NCBI GenBank assembly: GCA_018398765.1 | Contig: JAHBMJ010005721.1 | Span: 36,845-68,582 of the forward strand | DNA length: 31,738 nucleotides | Reading direction: 5' to 3' | Source: Chromera velia | Taxonomy: Eukaryota > Sar > Chromeraceae | Part shown: in pieces, positions 1 to 10,889 of the stretch | Position numbering within the stretch: the stretch's first letter is position 1 | Layout: each line of letters opens with the position of its first letter | Made by a program: the position numbers and the translations under genes | The notes under the pieces: model-generated | What the model was told of the DNA's origin: nothing | Seen by the model: only the letters and a program-made list of their open reading frames with translations | Database searches by the model: none

Positions 1-28
1 GGGGGAGCAAAAGACATTTTCCTTCCAG

Positions 29-2084
29 TGGAACGCAGGTGTCAGTGACGGTCTGCAGCTTGAAACGTACAGAGAGGTCTCTCTTCTCCTTGCTGTTCAG
101 CATTGAGGTCCTCACCTGAACACTCCAATCGCAGACACTGATTCGCTTGCTTGACCCTCTTGCCGCGCATTTCGGCGCATTCTACCTGCCTTACCTTCTT
201 GATTTTGAAACAAAACACAAAAAAATGACGATTCGCCTACCTGTCTACCTCACTGCAGGTCAGGGCTTCTACGCAACTCCGGACGTTGCCTTCGATTGGC
301 AGAGAGGACGTGGGAGACCCTTCTACTACTTCGCTCACGGAATCTCATGCTCAGAAGTGCAGGTTCGTTCGTTTCTTTGCTGTTGAATGTGTTGGTCTCG
401 CCTTGCACCCTTTCAAAGACAAAGCAACACGAGAGAAGAGACAAACGGGGAGAGAAACGATCCACACACACACACACACACACACACAGAGCGCTGTGGG
501 AAGGGTTCAACGTGGGTTGCTGTCCTTCATTGTTCCTTTCTTTCAGGGCGACACGATGCCTGTTTCTTGCTCTCTTCTCATGTTGTGGGGGATTAAGAGA
601 GGGGACAAGGAAAAATAAAAAGCGAAGAGGAACAGCGAGAGATGCATCCCGTCTTCCCTTCCGTTACTGGCTCTCCTTCTCCTCCCACTCCTGTTGAATG
701 AATGCCCCTTCCCGTCATTGGATCCATCCTGCCCCCCCCTCTCTGCAGCTGGACACTCTGACAGGGGACCATGCGGTGATCCGAGCAGACATCATTCAGG
801 ACGTTGGGTCCTCCCTCAACCCTGCAATCGATGTGGGGCAGGTGGAGGGGGCATTTACTCAGGTCAGGAGAGGGCGGGTCTGTCTCTGTCCATCCATCTC
901 TCTGCCAGTCTTTCTCTCTGTCTGCTTGTCTGCTTTCCAGCTGATTGTATTTTTTGTCTTTCACACAAAGACATCCATCCATCCATCCGTGTGACGGACA
1001 ATCCTTTTGTGTCTGTCTGTCTGTCTGTCTGTCTGCAGGGTCTGGGTCTGTTCACCCTGGAGGAGACGGTCTTCAACGACAAGGGCGGGATGTTCACAAA
1101 GGGACCCGGTAGGCCGCTTTTCTGTATTTTGTTTTTTTTGCGTGACTCTCTTGATAGCTCTGTTGTTGATGTTGCTCTCTCGGGTTGAGAGTGCGGGCTC
1201 CAGGAAGTCTCTCTCACCGGGTCGATGAGGTGTCCTTCTCTTTCAAGAAGCTCAAAAGGACAGGGAGGGCAGGACCCATGCATGTCTGCCTGTGTCTGAC
1301 AGTTGCTTGTTTCTTGTTTCCACCCCCTTGTTGGAGTGCGTCTCATTCGATTTCGGCCTTCACACATGGTTGCAACTCCCTGCCCGTCCTCTTTCTGTTC
1401 TTCCTCTTCATGGCCATCCTCTCCCACTCACCTACTGGACACATTTGCAAAAGGAAATCAGCACGTACGGAATCTCAAGTGACTCGAAACCGAAGTGAGC
1501 ATGAGACGGGTTGAAATTTCTGTATCCTTTTAGGGCCTTTCTGATTTTCCCCTCCTCTGTTCTCTGCAGGTGCCTACAAGATCCCCTCCTTCGGGGACAT
1601 ACCCCACGACTTCCGCGTGTCCCTTCTAGGAAAGCCCAACACAGAGGTAGAGACGGTGTACAGCTCCAAGGGCGTGGGGGAGCCTCCTCTCTTCCTCGCG
1701 TCCTCTGTCTTCTTTGCATTGAAGAACGCTGCCTATGCGGCCAGGAGAGACCACACCGAGGCAATGACTAATGGAGCGCTCAAAGAGGCCCCAGCAAAGG
1801 ATCCCACGGACACGTGGCACTTCCGCCTGGACTCCCCGGCGAGCAGCGAGAAGTTACGGCTTGCCTGCTGGGATCCTCTGAACCACAGCCTGCCTGAGGA
1901 GTTGAGGGGACGATCGCTCCTCGCCTCCTCGCCCGTCCTTGCAGAAAGAGAGAAGGGGAAGAAAGGGGAAGGGCCAGAGAGACAGGGAGTGGAAGGCAGC
2001 AGGGAGGCAGCACGGGAGAGGTTGGAAGGAATCTGCAAAAAGTCGGTGTCAAAGCCCAACACGGTCTGGCATCCTCTCATCTAA
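29..2084 (+). CDS. XDH: Xanthine dehydrogenase/aldehyde oxidase family, C-terminal exons (5' end outside window)
   Basis: C-terminal part of the molybdenum-binding domain of a xanthine dehydrogenase/aldehyde oxidase, which oxidises hypoxanthine/xanthine or aldehydes in the cytosol or peroxisome. I place exons at 29-50, 264-362, 749-862, 1039-1108 and 1570-2084, with GT-AG borders and matching phases. The protein reads [71 protein letters not shown] and then [20 protein letters not shown], all family hallmarks. The GEPPL glutamate (codon 1680-1682) is the catalytic base in characterised XDHs. After [17 protein letters not shown], where the family normally ends soon, there is a charged low-complexity stretch of about 50 residues before a final [10 protein letters not shown]. 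The residues that separate XDH from aldehyde oxidase lie upstream of the window, so the exact activity is open. The 22-nt first exon is the least certain; introns hold CA, ATCC and GTCT repeats. Confidence 0.88.
463..488. repeat. (CA)n microsatellite in XDH intron
   Basis: Perfect CA dinucleotide run in the intron between the exons ending at 362 and starting at 749. Confidence 0.95.
974..1036. repeat. (ATCC)n and (GTCT)n tracts before an XDH splice acceptor
   Basis: Four ATCC units at about 974-989, then a GTCT run at 1011-1036 that runs straight into the acceptor CAG at 1036-1038. The tetranucleotide repeat itself forms the pyrimidine-rich tract of that intron. Confidence 0.9.
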
Positions 2085-3819
2085 AGGAGGAAATGAGTGT
2101 ATGATAGGTTCGTGAAACAAAGAAAGAAAGAAAGAAAGAAAAGAAATAAATGAATAAAGAAAGAAAGAACTGTCCTATGAGGTGGCCGTGACTCCATTGG
2201 TTGGTTGCTTTTGTGGGTGAACAGATGGGACTTTGCTCTGAAGCTGCTGGATGATGTCAGGACGTGCATTTTTCTTTTTCGCTTCATCTTTCTTCTCTCT
2301 TCTTGACTGTCTTTTTTCTTTTGTTTCAATCCATTTATTTCTTTTAAGATCTGCCACCTTGATCGTCCCCCCTCCCTCCGTCCTTTGCTCTGTTGACTCC
2401 TCCTTTTGCATGGTTCCCTTCTCCGTGTTTCACTGTCTTTCGTCTTTGTGTTGGCCACCTCTCATCTCTCGGACACCGGCCGAGATTGAGCAACCGTGCG
2501 TGCGTAAGTCCAATGAACGTCCTCAATTTTGAAGGAACTCCGGCTCCTCCCGGTGTTCATTTTTCTTCCGGCAGCCTGGCTGCCTCTCTATCGCTTTCTT
2601 TCTCGAGAGACTGCAATTTTTCCCTGTGGGTCTTGTGCGAAGTCCAAGTGAAATGCAGTCATCCGCAAAGAAAAAGAGGGGGAATTGAAAGAAACCGAAG
2701 AACTATGAAAGAATGCAAAGAGGGGGGTGAGATAAGAAAGATGAAGAATGTAGACAGGTGCGGAGACAAATAGAACTGACAGAAGGGCATGCAGTCAGGG
2801 TGGGAGACAGAGACAGTTCAGGAGAGGGTCTGTCAGTCGACTGTGCTTTAGAATATGCATCTTCGTTTGTGTTTCTTTTTGTCATCTCACCATGCATCCT
2901 CCCTTCATTGCTCTTGCATCTCTTTGGTGTTTGACGTGGCTGCATGTGGTGAGGAAAGAAGAGGCCCTACTGATACTCCCTCGTCGTCCGTCCGGCTGTT
3001 TGCGTGGAAGTCTTTGAAGAAAAGGGGGGAAATGATCGAGTGACAGAATGGGTACAGAGCCGAGCTCTATCTGCTTTGTGTTGCTCTGCACATTCATGGT
3101 GCAATTTCAAATTAAGGGCAACGTGCTGTTCTGCACGTGCGAACTTTGTCTTTGTGTTTGTGTTTGCCTGATGTGATGTGACAATAGGGGGGGGCGTGCA
3201 GGCTGGGTGTGAGTGATAGCGCCGCCAAATTCTTGCAGCGGAGGTTTTTTGTTCAGGCAGTCGGTGTTGCGTTGTGCGGCCGCCTTTTTTCCTTGCCTCT
3301 CTTCTGATTGTGGGTCATGGTGTCTTTGTTTGCATGAGACGAAAAAGCAAAAACGTGCCTTTTTGTCTTTCTTTTCATTGTGTCGTGGTGGTGTCTTTTT
3401 GTTTCTCTCAAAGGCAGAGTCAAAGTCGACATTCGAAAGAACAACCAAAATGAGTGCATGACTCAAACGGACGGACGGGGACAGACAGATTGCAAATGCT
3501 TCATGCCAGCGGCCGAGGAGTGGAAAGAAAATTGGGACGTCCAGACCTCGTGTGATGCTGCGACGTTTCGCTTCGATCAGGATGGAGCAGCTGCTGACGT
3601 GCGAGCTCGAGATCATGGCCATTATTATCCAGGCCATATTAAATGATGTTTTTCTTTGGTTTGCAGTTTTTGGATATCGAAGAAAGGGGGAGAGAAGGGG
3701 GCAGCAAGAAGTGTTGCCGCGGTGTGTGGAGAATTTTGATTCCCTTTTATGAATGCATGTGCCCTTAATTGGCCTTGATTGCATGGGTGAAGTTTTCGAT
3801 CTGCCACCAGAAGGCTCGA
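2085..3819. other. XDH downstream region, no gene recognised
   Basis: Starts as the 3' flank of XDH and includes an (AAAG)n tract at about 2119-2170. Several open frames of 60-225 codons occur on both strands, but none has a recognisable motif, convincing splice-site partners or protein-like composition, so I call none of them. Confidence 0.6.
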
Positions 3820-3841
3820 GTGTGACTGCATGCAGTCACAC
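3820..3841. repeat. Perfect 22-bp palindrome
   Basis: GTGTGACTGCA followed by its exact reverse complement TGCAGTCACAC, with no spacer. It lies at the left edge of the AT-rich island. Its function is unknown; it could be a dimer-binding site or an element remnant. Confidence 0.9.
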
Positions 3842-4412
3842 ATTTTCCACGAGTCTCTTTCACCTCTACTGGCAGACTGTCATTACCATTGCAGTCAAAA
3901 CGTTTTCCTAGACGTTTTCAACGTTGTTTTCATGCAAACAGTGCGGTGAATTTTCGTGTTTGATGAGCTAGCGCCAGCTTGCAAGGCAATGATAGCAAAA
4001 ACCCTAGCAAAAACCGTAGTGAGGTACGTTTTCTGTTGTGCATAAGATGAGTTTCAATAATAGGAAGTTCAGAAACATACTTCGCTATTTTACTTTATAA
4101 ATTATATAGCCTAGTATTAAAATTATAAATCTTGCATTTCGTGTGTTTACAAAAAATTTTGCATGACTGTAGATATAATGTATTGTAATTAAGATTGAAT
4201 TGTTTGAATTGGGCTAGAAATCAGGTTCCTGACACCCGGCTAAAGGCCGGCTTCATACAATTTGAATCATTATTTTTAGAGAAATATTTATAAGTTGTAT
4301 GATCGGATGATGATCCTCTAGATCATTTAGCTAGATGATCTTAGATGATCTGTAAGTTGTGAACTTTGACTTTAAATAGTTTAAATTTTTATAACTCTAC
4401 AAAAAAACATCT

Positions 4413-4608
4413 GTGGAAAATCTGTGGGAAATTCATCGGAAATCCTAGTGAAATCCGAGGGAAATCTTAGGGAAATCTATGGGAAATTGATGGGAAATCT
4501 GGGCTGAAATTTCCCATAGATTTTCCACTGGTTTCCCGCTGATTTTTCTGTGATTTCCCTAAGATTTCACTGTAGGATTTCCCTGGGATTTCCCATAGAT
4601 TTCCCATA
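4413..4608. repeat. Divergent array of 11-bp GGGAAATCTAT-like units (inverted repeat)
   Basis: About eight units of the form GGGAAATCNNN follow each other at 11-bp spacing on the plus strand. At about 4505 the array flips, and about nine units of the complementary form ATTTCCCNNAG continue to 4608. The two arms can pair imperfectly into one long hairpin. A spacing near one helical turn would put the A-tracts on one face of the DNA. Confidence 0.85.
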
Positions 4609-4860
4609 TATAGTAGTATTAAATTATGTTTTAGTTTAGAATTTTTTAATTTATTCCTTTTTTTTTTCTCCCTGCCGTAATATATGACATGTTGTCTCTA
4701 CAACATTCCCTTAGTCTAGCTACAGTGCGTATATTACAGTAGCTAGTAAAGTAGACTAATGAGTATATACTCTTATTATGTGTAACACCTAGTGTGACAC
4801 AGTAACAGGATCTCACACTTAAAACTTATGGTCGTTACTAAGGCCGTTATTACCTACTAC

Positions 4861-5225
4861 CTAGGGGTAATTTTCAAAAAAAAAAAAAAAAGTCATTTTC
4901 ATCTTTTTCTTTTTTGTTTTTTTTCTGGTGTCAAGCTGAAAAATATGTTGTTTAAGTGTTGTTCATATGTTGTACGAATCAACAAGTGCTGTTTAAATGT
5001 TGTTATACTATTGTTTCTTTCTTATGATGATAAATGAATGGTGTCACACTGTTATACAAGCTAGTATACAAGTGTTGCCTCAAGTGTTGCTTTAGTGTTG
5101 CCAGCTAGGTTGCAAGGTGTTGCATATGGTTGTTACGCCTTGGTCGAGGTCATCATCGAAAAACAAAAACAAAAAAAAAAATTTGCTCCTGAGACCTTTT
5201 TTTTTTTTTTGAAAATTACCCCTAG
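4861..5225. mobile_element. hAT-like MITE, 365 bp, with 8-bp target duplication
   Basis: The element begins CTAGGGGTAATTTTC followed by an A-run and ends with a T-run followed by GAAAATTACCCCTAG, a perfect 15-bp terminal inverted repeat extended by poly-A/poly-T. It is flanked by the direct repeat CCTACTAC at 4853-4860 and 5226-5233. An 8-bp duplication and TAGGG-type ends are typical of hAT transposons. The interior has no coding capacity and is rich in TGTTG motifs (about 4945-5130), so it would be non-autonomous. Confidence 0.82.
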
Positions 5226-5517
5226 CCTACTACTATTGTTTGATGCTAGGTAGTATGTTAAAAACTCGGGGCAGTGGATGCATCACTGAATTGATGAAAT
5301 CATATTAATTAACCCAGGAATTAACAAAATAACAATTATCTAGATAATCATGATGACTGCATGGCTGGATGACTGCATGTGCAAATACAGTATTAAAAGT
5401 AATCGCTAGAGTAATCGCTTAGGTAATCGCGAAGTTCAAACTTAAAGATCGAGTGACATTTCAAGAGTCAATTTGAAGAATTAGCAATACTATTCTACGT
5501 TATTGAATTACCATAAA

Positions 5518-5593
5518 TCATAGTTCTTCATCAGAATCGTCAAAATCGTCTCCCTGACGATCCTTGTAGCTCGACTTCGAGCGTTGCCCAGTC
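5518..5593 (-). CDS. Possible terminal exon with acidic C-terminal tail
   Basis: On the minus strand a good acceptor (CCTGTCTGCAG) precedes a 25-codon open stretch ending TGQRSKSSYKDRQG then DDFDDSDEEL and a stop. A basic/Ser stretch followed by an acidic tail looks like the end of a real protein. I could not find a phase-compatible upstream exon between 5594 and the end of the methyltransferase at 6218, so the gene is unidentified and may be a fragment cut by the AT-rich insertion. Confidence 0.25.
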
Positions 5594-6040
5594 CTGCAGA
5601 CAGGAAACCAAATTGGACACGGATGATTTCAAGAGAAGCTCTTTTCAAGGCCTCTTTCCTGCAGCCCGTTGGTTTTGTGCTTCCTTATCCAAAGCTGAAA
5701 TGTCCAAGAAAACGAATCGGAAGGACGCGTCATCAAATGAATGTCTGGGCAGCAGATCATGACCTCTGCTCCATTCACCAAGCCAGCGATGGACCCCCGA
5801 CCCCATAAGGTTTTTTCGCGGTCGCCACTTTTCATTTTGGTCACTCGTTCTCTCTCAAAGAGATTGATGCTTGATGACAGGCGTCTACAGGCCTACACTG
5901 AGTAGGGCAGAATTGGGGCCGTCTGGCGATGAAAGGACAGCAGGAACATCTGGGTGAAGGACATGTAGCATGATTCGGGACAGAAAGAGATAGACTTCTT
6001 TGTACTGTCACTCAAGATGAAGAAGACAGACACGAGAGTG

Positions 6041-6098
6041 ATTGACTGACTGACTGACTGACTGATTGACTGACTAACTGACTGATTGACTGACTGAC
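6041..6098. repeat. Degenerate (ACTG)n tract
   Basis: Tandem ACTG/ATTG tetranucleotides downstream of the methyltransferase stop codon. Confidence 0.85.
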
Positions 6099-6217
6099 CA
6101 GCTGAGCAGATCACATTTGATGCCACCGTTCGAGAATTGGAGCTCTGTCTTCCAGGCCAGACCTGCAAGCCAGTGCAGTGCATACATGATGAGACGCTTT
6201 CGAGCAGAGAAAGAAAA

Positions 6218-7002
6218 TTAATTCAGGGACGGGATCATCAAGTCACAAGTAAACATTTTTAATTGCGTTCTTTTCGGCGGATTCCCTCGTCCCTCCCAGA
6301 GCATTTCATTCCGAGGAAGGCCTAGAGATGAGGAGAGAAAAAAGGTCCAATGCCAATCTAGAAAAGGTTCGGTGATCCTCTGCTCCCTTGCCACGAGGAG
6401 AACAGAAGAGACTGTTGATGTAGGCAGGCAGGACGTAATCCCTTCTTCCCCCAACCTCCCTCCTGTGTGTTTGTGAGCGTCGTATGAAGCTGTCACAGAA
6501 GCTGACAGTCCCATAAACATCAACACAAATCATGGAGAAGAAAACCCTTGGAGTCCCGGCCTTTCTTCTGCCCTTCCCCTACTCTCCCCTTACCAGTATG
6601 CCGTGCAAATTCCCTGTTCGCGGAGACAACGTAGACCCCCTTCCAGTCCCTTCGCCTCAATAGAGCTCTCCCGAATGCCCTGTACGTTCTCTTCAAGGCC
6701 CCCTCTCCCACTGTCCTCCTCCCATAGGGCACGTTCGTGATCACCAGACAGTCCTTCACGTGGGGCACAAACTGCATGCGTGCGTGCGTGCGTCAGTGGG
6801 ATGGATCATTGAGAGGTGTTCACTTACAGAACAGTCTTTCAAATGAAATCAAAAAGTGCAACAGAAACAGAAAAGTGCAACCAGACAGATGAAGTACACG
6901 GGAATCTATCACTCGTTTCGAACAAGGGGAAGCGGATTCTCTTTCCTTCTCATCTCCTGGAACCCAGGACCCACAAAACGCCACACACACACACACACAC
7001 AC

Positions 7003-7037
<35 letters not shown>

Positions 7038-8459
7038 ACACATGATGCAATTTTCTGAAAGCAGACCCTCTGAAAGTCTCCTGTGACGAAGGAGACCCGA
7101 GCGGGGATCTCTGCAGTCGTCGCTTCTCCCGATGCCCCCTCGTCCTCTTCCTCTTCTTCTTCCTCTCCGTCTTCCTCTTCCTCTTCCAAACCTGCAGGTG
7201 GGGTGAGAGACAAAGAGACACACACGCCATCAAGCACCCAGACTAGCAGCAGGCAGGCAGGCAGGAAAGTAGGGGGGCGGTGAAATGGGAGATTCGGTTG
7301 GAAATTCTCCTGACGCTTCCGTTTGAATTTCTTTTTCTCCATGGTCGGTGCATTCACTCACTCACTCACTCACTCACTCACTCACTGACCGAGGTCTCCC
7401 CTGAGCTCCGAGGGTTCCCTCACTACTGCCGCTCTTGGAGTCCTCTCTTTGAAGGCCTTCAGGTTTTTCTCTGCCCTCTGTGAAGAAGGAAGGGAGGGAG
7501 GAGAGAGATGGGGAGGAAGCTAAGAAGAAGGGAAGGACAAAAGGAAGGGGATACGAACGAGGATAAGGACGAAATATCGGTTCGACAACCCACTCTCACA
7601 GGGACGGCAAAAAAGAAAGTCAGTAAACTGAATGCATCCTGCAATAGAGGCATCCCGTCAACTTGAAGGAATTGAAGAAAAAAAATAATGAGGACGTGCA
7701 AGGAGCATTTTCCTCTCATAAAATCTCTGCATGAACCCCCCCATCTCCCCACCTTAATCTGCAGGGCATCGATATCTGACCCCAACAGTTTCAGTTTGGA
7801 AACATTCGGGTGGGCTCTGCAGCACAGCAGTCAGGGAAAAGGGGAAAACGTCCCATGTTCGCTTATCTTGGCAACTTTTTGCTGCTATGTGATAATGGAA
7901 AACGCAACGTCAGGGACAGCCATCGAAAGTAACACACACAAGTACAGAGGCTCTTCCAGAAAGAGAACGCGAAGAGAGACCTGAGCTGTCTCAGGTACAG
8001 GGAAGAAACGAAGGGTGGCACTGCAATCACAAGGATACAAGATGTCACGGATTTTTTTCTTTTTCATTTTGGGGATGCCGGAAAGGCAAAGACATGACCG
8101 GTGCATAAAGAGGCATACAAACCAAAGGCGCGCGCATGCGTGCTGAGAGAGCTGGGGGGAAAGAGAGGGAAAGGCTTTTTGCTAGTCTCCTCTTGCCGAA
8201 CTAACAGTAAACGAATTTTGTTGGCGCTCTTCTCAAACTTTTGCCATCTGTGGATTGGAAACTGCACAGAGAATGAAATGACAGACACAGGCACAGAAGA
8301 AGCCGACGAGGTGGCTGATCATGCAAACAAACGCTCTGTTGGGATGATCTCGAAATCTCCCAGGCGCCCTGTCATTCTTCCATCTGCATTTCCCTTCATG
8401 TCCAACTTCCCGGACAGGGTCGTTTCACTGAATGATTGAATGAATGAATGAATGAATGA

Positions 8460-8519
<60 letters not shown>

Positions 8520-8591
8520 AAACATGCTGATCGACCCGAGCATTGAAAACGAAAGAGGCAGAAAACACCAGAAAAATTAGCCAGAGAGAGA

Positions 8592-8634
<43 letters not shown>

Positions 8635-9947
8635 TAGCCAGAGAGAGAGAGAGAGAGACAGACAGACCGACCGACCGACCGACCGACCGACCTCTCGAAA
8701 AGGATATCTGATGTGAGGGCTTCCTGGAGGCACGCCTGCAATATTTGTGTGTGTATCGTCAGGTCCATGCGTCCATTCATCTATCCTTATCCTTCTACAT
8801 CTGTCTAAATGTCTATCCACGGCCCATGGAGAGAAATTGAAGTTTTCGCGCCTGTCCAAGTCTCACGCATTACTCAAATGCTTCCTGTCATCTGGCAGCT
8901 CTACAACCACAGGCTCCAATCCACCCATACACTCCACACACCCATTGCAATCCCCAGGGCCTCCAACAACAGCGCTCCAGTCCCACAGAAAGGATCCCAG
9001 ATGGCCAGCCTGCAGGCAGAAGGAACTTGAAGGAAGAAGACAATAATAGAGAAAAACACAAACCAACCAGAGAACGCCATTTCCCCCTCACGCGTGTACG
9101 AATGAATACAAAAGGCTGAGCCGATTAAATTTCAAGTGAGCCTTCACATGGTGAGTGGATCTCAGAAGGTCTCTCTGATTCCTCGTTTCTTCTTCGGAGA
9201 CGAAACCGGCTGGTATCAGGAAGAAAGAACAGCGAAGCAGCAAGTAGCCAGCACAATGCAAAGGAAACTTTCTACTCACCCTTCAGGTTTTGAAAGTAAT
9301 TGTAGGAGTGGTGTTTTCAGGAGAACAGCAGCCGCCAGATTTTCCCTGACGCACGCAGACACACAGAGGAGGCCAAGAAGATTGAGATAGAGTGAAGCCA
9401 GTCAGAGAGAGGTCGGTGCGCAGAGATTGTGAAGAAATCGACAGTGAGGACTCATCGATTCGCTCAACTTCTTTCAAGTGATGGTGGCAAACACACACAA
9501 AGCACTTCAATCGACACCAGCAGAGAGAAAAGGAGCGATCGGTTTCATAATGCTCTGTCCTTCTGCTTTTTACTGTCCTTTGGTTTCTTTTGTTCCTTGT
9601 ACGTTCGCTAAGCAGCTTCACATAAATCAAGCAGAAATGTGCAGACTACGCGGAGAGAGGCGCAGAGAAAGACAGCCTTGAGGGAGGACACAGATGCATG
9701 AACCCAGGCAGGCATCCAAAAAGAGAGGACAGAAGATCCAGACAGGTAGGAGGGAAGAAAAGGTCGATCAGGCAAAGGACCTCCTCCCCCCTGAGCCCAG
9801 AGGAATCAAATCTGAGGACCCAACCAACCCAGCAACACACCCACCTGAGTGGTGTGGCTCCCGTCGCCACTCTCCAGACCCTCTTTGACAGGTCCCCTGC
9901 GTGCGTCATTGGCGTTCACGGGACGCACACACACAGACACACACACA

Positions 9948-9990
<43 letters not shown>

Positions 9991-10003
9991 ACATGCACAC
10001 ATA

Positions 10004-10046
<43 letters not shown>

Positions 10047-10059
10047 ACATGCACACATA

Positions 10060-10102
<43 letters not shown>

Positions 10103-10115
10103 ACATGCACACATA

Positions 10116-10158
<43 letters not shown>

Positions 10159-10171
10159 ACATGCACACATA

Positions 10172-10210
<39 letters not shown>

Positions 10211-10333
10211 NNNNNNNNNNNNNNNNNNNNNNNNNNNNNNNNNNNNNNNNNNNNNNNNNNNNNNNNNNNNNNNNNNNNNNNNNNNNNNNNNNNNNNNNNN
10301 NNNNNNNNNNNNNNNNNNNNNNNNNNNNNNNCA

Positions 10334-10374
<41 letters not shown>

Positions 10375-10855
10375 AGAGATACATACATACATAAACAGAC
10401 ATACACGTATGTGTGTACCCACATGCATGAATCGGTCAGAGAGACCAAGCCAATTGCTGTTGCCAAACACCTGCAGCCGGCCGATGAAAAGAGGTGGACC
10501 GTATGAAGTCATATTCTTCTGGTCCTTTCAGTCGGCAGGTGTCTGTTTTGCATTCGTGTTCTGCTCGTAGAGCTCTTTCTGGTCGTCTGACACCTCCCGC
10601 ACTTGTCGGTCGAATTTCGCGGCAAACAAGCAAGCGCAGTCAGACAAAAACGACTTAGAAAGAAGAGGGAAAACGAATGTCCAGAAAAGACTTTGCAAAG
10701 GAAGACAACAGACAGACAAAAGAACAGAGCCACCTGATGCATTGATGCTTATGTTGCACTGGTCGTTTAGCATTGAGACGTGGACTGATGGAGGGGGGAC
10801 TTTGCCCACTGCACACACACACGCACACACACACACACACACTCACACGCGCGCG

Positions 10856-10889
<34 letters not shown>

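Larger units (their letters stand above)
3870..5517. other. AT-rich island, gene-free
   Basis: Base composition drops abruptly compared with the flanks, and the microsatellites typical of neighbouring introns disappear. It holds the 11-bp divergent array and the MITE listed separately, plus short palindromic GATC-rich pieces near 4305-4352. No coding signal is visible. It looks like nested transposable-element remains. Confidence 0.65.

Noticed and set aside
3107-3784. 225-codon minus-strand open frame
   Set aside because: No motif and biased low-complexity composition; it starts and ends without any supporting signal.
6114-6260. Plus-strand frame AEQITFDATVRELELCLPGQ
   Set aside because: It looks protein-like but is short, has no start or clear splice partner, and overlaps the methyltransferase terminal exon on the other strand.
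9698-10570. Long open frames through the CA satellite and the gap
   Set aside because: They are translated dinucleotide repeat (HTHT/VCVC) running through N and lie in an intron of the methyltransferase.
10528-10640. Minus-strand stretch AAKFDRQVREVSDDQKELYE as an extra methyltransferase exon
   Set aside because: It has no usable donor before its stop, and exons 7 and 8 join in phase without it, matching the family's spacing.
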